Counted from the stretch's first letter, positions 27,166 through 36,088 are shown. The stretch: DNA of 52,219 nt from Cryobacterium sp. (GCF_026786305.1 NZ_JAJAYI010000011.1:1-52219), one strand, 5' to 3'. Notes: generated by a model from the letters alone, not told the origin. A program made the numbers and translations.

Positions 27166-27238
27166 AGGGTGGTGGCTCAATTGGTAGAGCAGCGGTCTCC
27201 AAAACCGCAGGTTGCAGGTTCGAGTCCTGTCCGCCCTG
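27166..27238 (+). tRNA. trpT: tRNA-Trp (anticodon CCA)
   Basis: Full cloverleaf: acceptor AGGGTGG (27166-27172) pairs with CCGCCCT (27231-27237), D-arm GCTC...GAGC, anticodon stem GCGGT/ACCGC around the loop with CCA, and T-arm AGGTTCGAGTCCT. CCA is not encoded. Located immediately before secE as in most actinobacteria. Confidence 0.96.
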
Positions 27239-27278
27239 CACATCGGTAGAAGTCTGCCGATCATGAGAGGTGTGACAG

Positions 27279-27551
27279 GTGGCCCGAAAAGTTGTCGACG
27301 AACCTAGTGAGGAAGTCGTCGCGAACGCACGAATGGCCCGCGAATCCAATCGCGGTCCTTTCGCTCGGTTGTCCCTGTTTATCAAGCAGGTTTTTGCCGA
27401 ACTGCGCAAGGTCGTCACCCCGACTCGTAAAGAGCTGCTGAGCTATACCGGCGTCGTGCTCGTGTTCGTGATCATCATGATGGCCATCGTGTCGGCATTC
27501 GACTGGGTCTTCGGCCTCGCCGTCCTTTATGTGTTCGGAACGCCAGGTTAG
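27279..27551 (+). CDS. secE: Preprotein translocase subunit SecE
   Basis: 90 aa, GTG start. Conserved cytoplasmic amphipathic helix (FIKQVFAELRKVVTPTRKELLSYT) followed by one membrane segment (GVVLVFVIIMMAIVSAFDWV). SecE clamps SecY in the translocon. Lies 40 bases after tRNA-Trp and 101 bases before nusG, the standard order. Confidence 0.96.
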   Translation: MARKVVDEPSEEVVANARMARESNRGPFARLSLFIKQVFAELRKVVTPTRKELLSYTGVVLVFVIIMMAIVSAFDWVFGLAVLYVFGTPG

Positions 27552-27652
27552 AGCGCAGTACCGGCATCCGCTTTGGCGGAACGCCTGCATCACCGGCATG
27601 GAAGCACGCCCAGACAACTTGCACACGTAGACAAATTAGGGATTGAGATTTA

Positions 27653-28618
27653 GTGACTGAGACGAAGCACGACGATGTCGACTGGGCCACTGCCGCCGAG
27701 CAGTCCTCCGAGGAAGACGAGGCGCAGGAAGGCAACACCCTCGCCGCCGCCGAAGACTCCGTAGAGGCCGCCGAGCAGGCCGCCCTGCACGTCATCGACG
27801 AGAACGACGATGTTGAGGTCAACCTCGACGCCGCACTCGACGCCCTCGCCGAGTCCTCCGATCCCGAAGCTGACGCTGTTGTCGATGATGCCCTCGACAT
27901 CGATTCGGCCGAAGAGGCCGACGCCTCCGTCGAAGCCGTTGAAGATGAAGACGAGCTCGGTACCGACGAGACCGCTGCTGCTGAAGCGGATGCCGACGTC
28001 GAGGTCGACCCCTATGAAACCTTCCGCAAGGAACTGCGCTTTCTGCCGGGCAAGTGGTATGTCATTCACTCCTACGCCGGCTTCGAGCGGCGCGTGAAGT
28101 CGAACATTGAGAACCGCAAGCAGTCGATGGCGATGGAAGACTTCATCTACCAGTGCGAAGTTCCCATGGAAGATGTCGTCGAGATCAAGAACGGCCAGCG
28201 CAAGATGGTCACCCGCGTGCGCATTCCCGGCTACGTGCTCGTGCGCATGGACCTCGACGAAGACAGCTGGTCGGTTGTTCGCCACACCCCCGGCGTGACC
28301 GGCTTCGTCGGCAACGCCCACAACCCGACGCCACTGCGTTTCGAAGAGGCCTTTGGCATGCTCAAGGGACTCGTTGAGATCGTCGAAGCCCCGACCAAGG
28401 CTGGCGGCGCTCCCGGAAAGTCGGCACAGCGCGTCATCGCTGCCGAGGTCGACTACGAAATCGGCGAGACCATCACGATCAAGGAAGGCTCGTTTGCGGG
28501 CCTGCCCGGCTCGATCAGCGAGATCAAGCCGGAGAGCGGCAAGCTCATCGTGCTCGTGTCCCTGTTCGAGCGTGAGACCCCGGTCGAGCTCAGCTTCGAC
28601 CAGGTCACCAAGCTCTGA
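27653..28618 (+). CDS. nusG: Transcription antitermination protein NusG
   Basis: 321 aa, GTG start. The first 120 residues are an extremely acidic Glu/Asp/Ala-rich extension, a feature of actinobacterial NusG but long here. The NGN domain begins at about residue 130 ([20 protein letters not shown]) and the KOW domain ends the protein ([18 protein letters not shown]). NusG binds RNA polymerase and links it to Rho or the ribosome. Followed by the rplK-rplA genes after a 123-base leader. Confidence 0.96.
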   Translation: MTETKHDDVDWATAAEQSSEEDEAQEGNTLAAAEDSVEAAEQAALHVIDENDDVEVNLDAALDALAESSDPEADAVVDDALDIDSAEEADASVEAVEDEDELGTDETAAAEADADVEVDPYETFRKELRFLPGKWYVIHSYAGFERRVKSNIENRKQSMAMEDFIYQCEVPMEDVVEIKNGQRKMVTRVRIPGYVLVRMDLDEDSWSVVRHTPGVTGFVGNAHNPTPLRFEEAFGMLKGLVEIVEAPTKAGGAPGKSAQRVIAAEVDYEIGETITIKEGSFAGLPGSISEIKPESGKLIVLVSLFERETPVELSFDQVTKL

Positions 28619-28741
28619 CCAGTAGAATAAAGGCCCCGCAAGGGTCATCCACACTGGTTCTACCCAAACCACCGGGGCCCATCCGGGCCACCGGGAGAGC
28701 GGCCTCCGGGCTGCTCGCACATCAATACGAAGGACAACACA

Positions 28742-29173
28742 ATGGCACCGAAGAAGAAGGTTACAGGTCTGATCAAGCTTCAGATCAAGGCCGGCGCAGC
28801 CAACCCCGCACCGCCCATCGGGCCGGCACTGGGTCAGCACGGCGTAAACATCATGGAATTCTGCAAGGCCTACAATGCAGCGACCGAAGCCCAGCGCGGC
28901 AACGTCATCCCCGTCGAGATCACCGTCTACGACGACCGTTCGTTCACGTTCATCCTGAAGACCCCACCCGCAGCGGAGCTCATCAAGAAGGCTGCCGGCG
29001 TCGCCAAGGGCAGCGGAACCCCGCACACCGTCAAGGTCGCCAACCTCACCCAGGCCCAGGTTCGCGAGATCGCCGAAACGAAGATGGTTGACCTCAACGC
29101 CAACGACGTCGACGCGGCTGCGAAGATCATCGCTGGAACCGCCCGCTCCATGGGCATCACGGTCAGCGCCTGA
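28742..29173 (+). CDS. rplK: 50S ribosomal protein L11
   Basis: 143 aa. N-terminal [29 protein letters not shown] with the Pro-rich hinge that contacts the GTPase centre, and the rRNA-binding C-terminal domain with [15 protein letters not shown]. Good purine-rich site AAGGACAA upstream of the ATG. Followed by rplA after 104 bases. Confidence 0.98.
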   Translation: MAPKKKVTGLIKLQIKAGAANPAPPIGPALGQHGVNIMEFCKAYNAATEAQRGNVIPVEITVYDDRSFTFILKTPPAAELIKKAAGVAKGSGTPHTVKVANLTQAQVREIAETKMVDLNANDVDAAAKIIAGTARSMGITVSA

Positions 29174-29277
29174 GCACACCCCGCTTCGGCGCCACACGGC
29201 GCCGCGCACCCTTAGCAATTGGTGGAAGAGCCTGCCAGGTTCGCACCACACTCTGAAGTACACACAGGAGATCTAAC

Positions 29278-29967
29278 ATGGCAACCAAGTCAAAGGCGTA
29301 CCGCGCCTCCGCCGCGAAAATCGGCGAAGACAACGTCTTCACCCCCGCCGAGGCCGTGGCCCTGGCCAAGGAGACCGGCTCCGCGAAGTTCAACTCCACG
29401 GTTGAGGTCGCCCTCCGCCTCGGAGTCGACCCCCGCAAGGCCGACCAGATGGTTCGTGGAACCGTCATCCTCCCGCACGGCACCGGCCGGACCGCCCGCG
29501 TCATCGTCTTCGCGACCGGCCCCGCCGCCGAAGCCGCTATCGCAGCCGGCGCCGACGAGGTTGGTGGCGACGAGCTCATCGAGAAGGTCGCCGCTGGTTA
29601 CACCTCGTTCGACTCCGCTGTCTCCACCCCCGAGCTCATGGGTAAGGTCGGTCGTCTCGGGAAGGTCCTCGGCCCGCGTGGCCTCATGCCCAACCCGAAG
29701 ACCGGAACCGTGACGCCTGACGTTGCCAAGGCTGTGTCCGACATCAAGGGTGGAAAGATCGAGTTCCGCGTCGACAAGCACTCCAACGTGCACTTCGTCG
29801 TTGGCAAGGCTTCCTTCTCCGTCGAGCAGCTGGGCGAGAACATCTCCGCAGCACTCGAAGAGATCGTTCGCCTCAAGCCGAGCTCGTCCAAGGGCCGTTA
29901 CATCACGAAGGGCGTCGTCTCGACCACCTTCGGTCCTGGCATCCCGCTCGATGTGAACAGCATCTAG
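29278..29967 (+). CDS. rplA: 50S ribosomal protein L1
   Basis: 229 aa. Typical L1 landmarks: [30 protein letters not shown], the signature [19 protein letters not shown], and the C-terminal SSSKGRYI. L1 forms the E-site stalk and in many bacteria represses its own operon by binding the L11 leader. Ends right before a strong terminator. Confidence 0.98.
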   Translation: MATKSKAYRASAAKIGEDNVFTPAEAVALAKETGSAKFNSTVEVALRLGVDPRKADQMVRGTVILPHGTGRTARVIVFATGPAAEAAIAAGADEVGGDELIEKVAAGYTSFDSAVSTPELMGKVGRLGKVLGPRGLMPNPKTGTVTPDVAKAVSDIKGGKIEFRVDKHSNVHFVVGKASFSVEQLGENISAALEEIVRLKPSSSKGRYITKGVVSTTFGPGIPLDVNSI

Positions 29968-29975
29968 GCATCCGC

Positions 29976-30021
29976 TCAAAAGAAGCAGGGCTCGTCTTCG
30001 GACGGGCCCTGCTTCTTTTGA
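29976..30021 (+). terminator. Rho-independent terminator after rplA
   Basis: Nearly symmetrical structure: TCAAAAGAAGCAGGGC at 29976 pairs with GCCCTGCTTCTTTTGA ending 30021, around CGTC-TTCG-GACG. It has A- and T-runs on both sides, so it can end rplA transcription and also that of the convergent permease gene. Confidence 0.92.
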
Positions 30022-30031
30022 GGGTGATGGG

Positions 30032-31534
30032 CTAACGGTCGGGGTGTGCTCGGAGTAGGGCGGCGACCTCGATCGCGTCACCCTCGGGAGCCAGCGACTT
30101 GCGGTCGGGCCTCGCAATGACCAGGTAGAGCAGTCCGCTACCCATGACGACGAAGAGGCCGATCAGTACGATGTAGTCGCTGAAGAATTCTCCGCTGGAG
30201 CCTGGCACGGCCAGCAGTACCATGGCGAAGATGCCATAGGCCAGGGCGAGCACGTTGACCACGAAGCCGGCACGGCCGAGGCTGAACGGGCCGGCGGGTT
30301 TCCAGCCCTTGATGCGCTGGCGCAGGGCGGCCAGCACCACGGACTGGAACGCCACATAGATTCCGATGACGGCGAACGAGGTGATCTGGGTTAGCACCTG
30401 GTCGCTGCCCACGTAGATGATTAGACAGAGCAGCACGGGAATCGAGCACGACACGATGAGTGCGTTGGTCGGCACGGCGGTGCGCGGCGACACCGTGGCC
30501 AGCCACGTGTGTCCCGGAACCATGCCGTCGCGAGCGAACGAGAACAGCAAGCGACTGGCCGCGGCCTGCAAGCTGAGCACGCACGACAAGAAGGCGGTGA
30601 GGGCGACGACGAGAAAGATCTTGGCGCCGACCGGGCCGAGCGCGGCGTCCAGAATGGCTGGGATCGGGTCCGTGTCGACTCCGTCGACGATGTCCTGCAG
30701 GTTCGGTGCGGCCATCACGTATCCGCCGAACGAGAGCAGGGCCGAGATTCCGCCCACAAAGATCGTCAGAATCATGGCGCGGGGTATGCCGCGGGCGGGG
30801 TTCTCCACTTCTTCGGCCACATCGCCGCAGGCTTCGAAGCCGTAAAACAGGAACAGCCCGGTCAATGCCGCCCCCAGGAAAGCAGTGGCGTAGCTGCCGT
30901 TGCCCTGAACGCCCATCGTGTTGAAGAACACGCTGAACTCCTGGTGGCGCTGAAAGATGAGCAGGTACAGTCCCACCGCCACCACACCGATGAGCTCGGC
31001 AGCGAGCCCGATTCTGGCCACCCGTGCGAGCGTCCTGGTGCCCGAGAAGTTGAGGGCGAACGCGACCACGAGAAACGCAATCGAGAGGCCCAGGGCGACT
31101 TCCTTGGTGGCCGGGGCGTTGATCAGGCTGGCTAGAAACACGGTGCCGAACTCGGCGACGGCGGTAATGGTGACGAGCATCGCCCAGATGTAGACCCAGG
31201 CCGCCATCCACGCGTACCGCTTGCCCCACAGGCGCCGCGTCCACGGGTAGATACCGCCCGCTATCGGGTACTGCGACACGACCTCACCGAACACGAGCGC
31301 CACCAGCAATTGCCCGGTGCCCACAATGAACAGCCAGAACAGTGACGGTGGCCCACCCGTGCTCATGGCGAGGGCGAACAGCGAGTACACACCGACGAGC
31401 GGCGACAGGTAGGTGAACCCGAGGGCAAAGGTGGCCCACAGCGACATGGACCGGTGGAACGAGTCGTCGTAGCCGAGCACCTTCAGGTGGTCGCCGTCAC
31501 CGATACCCTTCTTGTTGGAAGCCTCAACGGACAT
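30032..31534 (-). CDS. APC-superfamily amino acid/amine permease
   Basis: 500 aa with 12 predicted membrane segments. The N-terminal region ATFALGFTYLSPLVGVYSLF holds the unwound helix 1 motif, and VVSQYPIAGGIYPWTRRLWG is the conserved segment 2-3 region of the amino acid-choline/GABA-type permeases. It imports an amino acid or amine by proton or sodium symport; the substrate is unknown. Encoded downstream of the Cache and GntR genes in the same direction, with a 270-base gap that probably carries its own promoter. Confidence 0.85.
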   Translation of the reverse strand: MSVEASNKKGIGDGDHLKVLGYDDSFHRSMSLWATFALGFTYLSPLVGVYSLFALAMSTGGPPSLFWLFIVGTGQLLVALVFGEVVSQYPIAGGIYPWTRRLWGKRYAWMAAWVYIWAMLVTITAVAEFGTVFLASLINAPATKEVALGLSIAFLVVAFALNFSGTRTLARVARIGLAAELIGVVAVGLYLLIFQRHQEFSVFFNTMGVQGNGSYATAFLGAALTGLFLFYGFEACGDVAEEVENPARGIPRAMILTIFVGGISALLSFGGYVMAAPNLQDIVDGVDTDPIPAILDAALGPVGAKIFLVVALTAFLSCVLSLQAAASRLLFSFARDGMVPGHTWLATVSPRTAVPTNALIVSCSIPVLLCLIIYVGSDQVLTQITSFAVIGIYVAFQSVVLAALRQRIKGWKPAGPFSLGRAGFVVNVLALAYGIFAMVLLAVPGSSGEFFSDYIVLIGLFVVMGSGLLYLVIARPDRKSLAPEGDAIEVAALLRAHPDR

Positions 31535-31615
31535 GATGCCCTTTCAATCCGAAAGAAACGCCTCCCACCCGGCGGTACACGTCAATGTGTGAGCCCAACG
31601 TAGCGGATGCCGGCA

Positions 31616-31653
31616 CCCAAAGCTATAGAACCGGATGATTACTTCCCAAAGCT
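31616..31653 (-). promoter_or_regulatory. Direct repeat CCCAAAGCT upstream of the permease gene
   Basis: CCCAAAGCT occurs at 31616-31624 and 31645-31653, 29 bases apart start to start (about three helical turns), in the region about 80-120 bases before the permease start. It could be a regulator-binding pair, for example for the adjacent GntR protein, but nothing proves it. Confidence 0.35.
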
Positions 31654-31804
31654 TGTCCCGGTTGAATTAGCGGCGTCGGGCCTGATCGAAATCGTCAGCG
31701 TACCCCAGCAACAGAAGTGGTCTGCCCCCAGGTCCCAAAGGCCGCCTGAGGCAAGAGGGGAGGCCCTACCGCGTTGATACCGTCAACCATCCGGAATGCA
31801 GTCT

Positions 31805-32539
31805 TTATGTTTGGGACGGGTGGGCGGGGCTCGCGATCACCAGATCGACCCCCGGGCAGGCGGCCCGGTTGTAGCCGGTGAGCGGATGCCCCGGCCCGGC
31901 CAGCATGTCTCCCACGGGGCGCGTCGGGTCGGTCGACACCACGATCCGGCCGACGTCGTTGAGCAGCAGCATCGGCCCGTCGGCGGCGAGCAACAGCGGT
32001 AGCAGCACCTGTTCCAGGCGCTTGACCGCGACATCGGCTCCCACCACACCCACCATCGGCGCGTCCTCCCCGATGCGCACCGGCATGGTCAGGGTGAAAA
32101 TATACTCGCAGGTGCAGAGGTGGTCCACGTAGGGCCCGGTGACGTGCGTCTGGTTGGTGGACTGCGGCACCTGGTCCCACTCCAGGGTGCGAAAATTGCG
32201 CACGTAGTCGGCATAGGCGCGGGTGGCGAGGTCGAGGCGTGTGGCGGAGCTGCTGCTGCCGAGCAACGGGTTGCCGCCCTGCGGGCCCAGCCACCAGGCG
32301 AAGTGGATGTCCCGGCCGCGCACATAGCCGGGTGCGGCGATGAATCCGGCGCCGACGAACAGCGGGCTCGAGTCGGTCAGGGCTGGACGTGCCAACCCTT
32401 CGACACGGGCATCGAGGTCGGCCGGCCGCACGGTGGGGTCGCCGCCGGCTAGGTCGTCGCGCCAACCATCGAGCTCGGCGAAGGCGCCCGCGAAGAACGC
32501 GCCCACCGCAGCAGCGCAATCGGTCATGGTCTCAGTCAT
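31805..32539 (-). CDS. Cytosolic Cache-domain protein
   Basis: 244 aa. Two PAS-like sensor halves of the Cache/PDC type: ADYVRNFRTLEWDQVPQS and EYIFTLTMPVRIGEDAPMVGVVGADVAVKRLEQ, the latter matching the GVxGxDV strand and helix after the ligand pocket. Cache domains usually sit outside the membrane and bind amino acids or organic acids, but this protein has no signal peptide and no membrane segment. The start is the ATG at 32539, overlapping the GntR gene by eight bases. Translational coupling suggests that it works with that regulator, perhaps as a separate ligand sensor. Other starts (32575, 32527) are possible. Confidence 0.7.
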   Translation of the reverse strand: MTETMTDCAAAVGAFFAGAFAELDGWRDDLAGGDPTVRPADLDARVEGLARPALTDSSPLFVGAGFIAAPGYVRGRDIHFAWWLGPQGGNPLLGSSSSATRLDLATRAYADYVRNFRTLEWDQVPQSTNQTHVTGPYVDHLCTCEYIFTLTMPVRIGEDAPMVGVVGADVAVKRLEQVLLPLLLAADGPMLLLNDVGRIVVSTDPTRPVGDMLAGPGHPLTGYNRAACPGVDLVIASPAHPSQT

Positions 32540-33290
32540 CCCAGGCTCCGCCTCGTTCGATTCTGGCTTTCGCATTCATCAGCCATTCGGCAAGGTTGCG
32601 CACCTGCTCGGTTGAGAGCTGCCGCGCCGATGCCGCGTCGTTGGCACGCACAGCCCCGACGATGGCCCGGTTACTCTCCACGAGCGACAGCCGGGCGCGG
32701 GCATCGGTCATTCCGAGCAGCAGCAGTGGGCCGAACTCGGCTTGCAGCCGAATGAGCTCCCGCACGAGTCGGGCGGACTGGCTGAGCACGGCCAGCTCCA
32801 GATAGAAGCCGCCCGCGCTGGTGCGGGCGCCGGCGATCGTCGTAAAATCAGCATCGCGCAGCCACCGATCGAGGCGGTCGGAGTCGGGTGGGGAGGCGCG
32901 CACCGCGGCGCGTTGGGCGCACCCTTCCACGATGGTGGCGAAGTAGACGGCCATGTCGGAGAGGTCGACCTGGGCGAGACCGTGGAGCCGGGCCTGCACG
33001 AGGGTGCTGTGCGGGGCATCCGCTTTCATCACGAAACTGCCGCCGCCGCGCCCGCGCCGGGTTTCGACCAGGCCAGCATCGCGCAGCACAGCCAGTCCCT
33101 CGCGCACCGTGACCAGGGCCACGCCGAAGCGGCGGGCCAGGTCGGATTCGCTTGGCAGGCGTTCGTCAGGGGCGAGGACGCCGAGAATGATCGCATCGGT
33201 GAGGCGGGCAGTTACCTGCTCGGTGCGGCCGGCGTCGACGAGCTGCGCGAATATCGCGTCGCGGGCGCCCGGTCGGTTGTTCGCCTCCAT
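32532..33290 (-). CDS. GntR/FadR-subfamily transcriptional regulator
   Basis: 252 aa. Winged helix at about residues 25-90 (DAIILGVLAPDERLPSESDL and FGVALVTVREGLAVLRDAGLVETRRGRGG), followed by an all-helical FCD effector domain. The usual FCD metal-binding histidines are not obvious, so ligand sensing may differ from the family norm. Overlaps the Cache gene and lies upstream of the APC permease gene, which it probably controls. Confidence 0.85.
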   Translation of the reverse strand: MEANNRPGARDAIFAQLVDAGRTEQVTARLTDAIILGVLAPDERLPSESDLARRFGVALVTVREGLAVLRDAGLVETRRGRGGGSFVMKADAPHSTLVQARLHGLAQVDLSDMAVYFATIVEGCAQRAAVRASPPDSDRLDRWLRDADFTTIAGARTSAGGFYLELAVLSQSARLVRELIRLQAEFGPLLLLGMTDARARLSLVESNRAIVGAVRANDAASARQLSTEQVRNLAEWLMNAKARIERGGAWDD

Positions 33291-33324
33291 GCGCCCAATC
33301 TACAAGGCCGGGCTGCCCAGCCGT

Positions 33325-34263
33325 TCATTCATTCTCTGCCGCGTACAGGAGCTCGAGGGTGTACGGATGCCGGGGTGAGCCGAAGAGGTCAGTGACCGAA
33401 GCATATTCCACAATCGCACCGGCTCGCACAACGGCGACCCGATGGCAGATCAGCGCCGCCACGCTGACTGAGCCGGTCACGATGATCATCGTCAGCTCGC
33501 GCTCGCGCTGCAACTGGCGCAGCAGATCGAGAATGTCGGAGCCGTCCGACGCATTCAGGTTGTCCGTCGGGTTGTCGGCCACGATCAGGTTCGCGTTCCC
33601 GGCGAGGGCAATGGCAATGTGCACCCGTCGCGCCAGCGTCGCCGATACGTCGCGCGGGTATGCGGTGAACGTGTGTTCGGGCTTGTCGACACCGACTTGG
33701 CGCAGCAACTCCAACGAACGCTCGTAGGCCGCCGGTTTCGACATGCCCAACGAGGAACGCAGCGCTGCCGACAGCTGTGTTCCCACGGTAACGGCCGGGT
33801 CAAGGCCGCCCAGTGGGGTTCTCGGCAGGTAGGCGACCTGGGCATCTCGCAACCGTGAGACCGAGCGTTGGGGTAGCCCAACGAGTTCGACGCCGTCGAA
33901 GAGAATCGATCCGGAACGAATTGTCGCCGGAGCGGGAAGCACGCCGGCGATGCACTGCGCGACTTCGAGCGCGCCGGAGTCGCCGTCGCCGACCAGCCCG
34001 ATCACCTCACCACGCGTGATCGAGAGGGAGATCCCAGCAACCAGCTGTGGGGTGTCCGCGTGGGCGGCCGCCGTGACGTGCAGGCCCCGTACGTCGAGCA
34101 GCGTCGCTGAGCGAAACCAGTGTGACGGCATGGGCGCGGTCGACGTGGCGGCTGCGGACGGCTCGATCTGCTCGTGCGGCTCGGTCATCGAGGCTTCTGC
34201 CGAGGGGATTCCTGCGCGCACGGCGCGATTGATACGACGAAACACATCGCGAGCGTCATACAT
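33325..34263 (-). CDS. OppD-like ABC protein without ATPase motifs (pseudo-ATPase)
   Basis: 312 aa if started at ATG 34263. Overall it aligns with OppD/DppD subunits to the very end (RHPYTLELLYAAENE), but the catalytic positions are gone. Walker A reads GDGDSGAL (residues 92-99; Lys and Ser replaced by Ala and Leu). The Q-loop Gln is Arg (LPRTPLGGLDP), the signature LSGGQ is VSATL (206-210), Walker B is LIVADNPTDNL with Asn for the catalytic Glu, and the H-loop His is Gly (IVTGSVSV). The frame is intact. No permease or binding-protein gene is adjacent. The start is uncertain: GTG 34347 and ATG 34188 are in frame, and none has a good ribosome-binding site. Confidence 0.7.
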   Translation of the reverse strand: MYDARDVFRRINRAVRAGIPSAEASMTEPHEQIEPSAAATSTAPMPSHWFRSATLLDVRGLHVTAAAHADTPQLVAGISLSITRGEVIGLVGDGDSGALEVAQCIAGVLPAPATIRSGSILFDGVELVGLPQRSVSRLRDAQVAYLPRTPLGGLDPAVTVGTQLSAALRSSLGMSKPAAYERSLELLRQVGVDKPEHTFTAYPRDVSATLARRVHIAIALAGNANLIVADNPTDNLNASDGSDILDLLRQLQRERELTMIIVTGSVSVAALICHRVAVVRAGAIVEYASVTDLFGSPRHPYTLELLYAAENE

Positions 34264-34370
34264 GGCCAGCCCGCATTTCGGTAGGTTGAGAGAGCGGCGA
34301 CACGTGGGACGAGCCCGGCCGACAGTTTCTGGTGCGTGGTACCGCACAAGGGCAACCCGACCGGCGGCAC

Positions 34371-34411
34371 TTTCGCGTGATATTTATATTAGCGAAAACT
34401 ATTGCCTACAA
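34371..34411 (-). promoter_or_regulatory. Promoter with inverted repeat for the OppD-like gene
   Basis: On the minus strand TTGTAG (34411-34406), a 17-base spacer, then TATAAA (34388-34383). The dyad TTTCGC (34371-34376) / GCGAAA (34392-34397) straddles the -10 element, as expected for a repressor site. The stretch is much more AT-rich than its surroundings. Confidence 0.6.
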
Positions 34412-34534
34412 CGTACCGGTTTGTTTTTCGAGAGCGGATGCGATGATCACGCGACTCGTGCACGTCTCGTGCGCGTTCCGTGGACGTTGCTGAAACAGAA
34501 CTGCACCACGAAATCAGCCGCAACGGTCGACGGG

Positions 34535-36016
34535 TCAGCGCGGCGAGTGGGCCTCGAGAAACTCGTACACCTCGGTCTGGTCGACGCCGGGAAAAGTGCC
34601 GGTGGGCAGCGCGGCGAGCAGACTCGTGGGGGTGCGCGCGGCCGGCCAGGACTGTCCGGCCCAGCGACCGGCGAGGTTGTCGGGCGCGCGGCGGCAACAG
34701 GATTCGTCGGGGCAGAGTGAGACGGCCCGGTTCGCGGTCTCCCTACCCCGAAACCATTTCACGTGCGCGAACGGCACACCCACGCTCACCGAATACTCGC
34801 CCTCCTTGGCCTTCTCGATGCGGGAAGTGCACCAGAAACTTCCGGCTGGCATGTCGGTGTACTGGTACCAGGCGCTGAAACGGTCCTCGACGTCGAATAC
34901 GGTGCGGGCCGTCCAGCTGCGGCAGACCGTGGTGCCCTCCACCGCGCCGAGCGCGTCGCTGGGAAAACGCACATTGTCGTTTTCATACGCCTTGATGATC
35001 GTGCCGGACTCGTGCACCTTCATGAAGTGCACGGGGATGTCCAGCCGGGCCGTGGCGAGGTTGGTGAAGCGGTGCGCGGCCGTCTCGTACGAGACCGCGA
35101 ACGCGTCGCGGAGGTCCTCCATCGAGATGCGTCGCAGGGTCTTCGCCTCGGTCAGCATGCGCACTGCGTCACGTTCCGGCAACAGAATTGCTGCGGTCAG
35201 ATAATTGGTTTCCACGCGCTGGCGCAGAAATTCGGCGTAATTTTTGGGCTCCTCGTGCGCGCAGAGGTGGCTTGCGAATGCTTGCACGATCGGCGAGCGG
35301 GAATCCCGCGACGCCGATCGCTCGGTCGGCAGGTAGATGCGCCCGTTGCGTTTGTCGGTGACCGATCGGGTGGAGTGCGGCAAGTCGTTCACGTAGTGCA
35401 GCGAGAAACCCAGGTGGGTGGCCATGTCGGCGACGAGCTGTTGTGACACCGGGCCACCGGAGTGCCCGACCGCGGTGAGCAGTTCGAGGGCCTGCGCCTC
35501 CAACTCGGGAAAGTAGTTGTCTTGTTGGCGCATGATCTGGCGCAGGGCAGAATTTGCCCGGCGGGCCTCTTCCGGGGTGGCCGCGCGTTCCCGGTTGAGT
35601 CGGTCGATTTCGTTGTGCAGGCTCAGGATGGTCTGCAGGGTTTCGTCGCTCTGGCCCTTGCTCACCCGGATGCGGGGAAGGCCGAGGGCCTGAAACACCG
35701 GTCCGCGCTGGGCACGTTCAACCGAGATTTCCAGGGCGGCCCGCTCGGAGGGAGCATCCGTTCTCATCAGTTCCTCGACGGTGGTGCCGAGCGCGAGCGC
35801 GATCGTGCGCAGCATCGACAGGCGTGGTTCGCGTTTGCCGTTCTCCATCATCGATACCTGCGAGGGCGCGCGGTCGATTGCAGCGGCGAGGGCATCGAGG
35901 GTCATGCGCCGCGCGGTGCGCAGCTCCCGGATGCGACGCCCCAGAGTGAGTGCGTCGAGCTCGGGCTCATCGGCAGCGAGGGTGGACAGTGCGGCAAGGG
36001 CTTCAGCGGGAACCAT
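34535..36016 (-). CDS. ramB: RamB-type regulator of acetate metabolism
   Basis: 493 aa. N-terminal Xre-like helix-turn-helix at 27-82 (LGRRIRELRTARRMTLDALA, then PSQVSMMENGKREP), a central IrrE/ImmA-like region (PIVQAFASHLCAHEEPKNYA, LTAAILLPERDAV), and the C-terminal short-chain fatty acyl-regulator domain, with a Cys cluster LCPDESCCRRAP. In Corynebacterium glutamicum RamB represses aceA/aceB and acetate-activation genes and its target aceB is divergent from a regulatory gene; the same pairing is seen here with aceB. Start at 36016 gives the usual family length. Confidence 0.88.
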   Translation of the reverse strand: MVPAEALAALSTLAADEPELDALTLGRRIRELRTARRMTLDALAAAIDRAPSQVSMMENGKREPRLSMLRTIALALGTTVEELMRTDAPSERAALEISVERAQRGPVFQALGLPRIRVSKGQSDETLQTILSLHNEIDRLNRERAATPEEARRANSALRQIMRQQDNYFPELEAQALELLTAVGHSGGPVSQQLVADMATHLGFSLHYVNDLPHSTRSVTDKRNGRIYLPTERSASRDSRSPIVQAFASHLCAHEEPKNYAEFLRQRVETNYLTAAILLPERDAVRMLTEAKTLRRISMEDLRDAFAVSYETAAHRFTNLATARLDIPVHFMKVHESGTIIKAYENDNVRFPSDALGAVEGTTVCRSWTARTVFDVEDRFSAWYQYTDMPAGSFWCTSRIEKAKEGEYSVSVGVPFAHVKWFRGRETANRAVSLCPDESCCRRAPDNLAGRWAGQSWPAARTPTSLLAALPTGTFPGVDQTEVYEFLEAHSPR

Positions 36017-36045
36017 AGGCTCAGTGTCACACGTTTGAAAAGTTT

Positions 36046-36088
36046 CCACAATCAGAAGAATGGGATTTATTCTGCTTCCGGATTGTGG
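36046..36088. promoter_or_regulatory. Inverted repeat between ramB and aceB
   Basis: CCACAATC (36046-36053) and GATTGTGG (36081-36088) form an eight-base perfect dyad with a 27-base spacer. Next to it is GTTTGAAAAGTTT (from 36032), which resembles A/T-rich RamB boxes. This is the likely control region for both divergent genes. Confidence 0.45.

Noticed and set aside
28619..28741. L1-binding leader before rplK
   Set aside because: Likely from biology, but I could not draw the asymmetric-loop structure with confidence.
27650..29263. 537-codon open frame on the minus strand
   Set aside because: It is antisense to nusG and rplK, which are certain; it arises from GC-rich third positions.
31695..32519. 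274-codon minus-strand frame beyond the Cache gene
   Set aside because: Shifted frame of the Cache gene; Arg/Pro-rich, no start signal.
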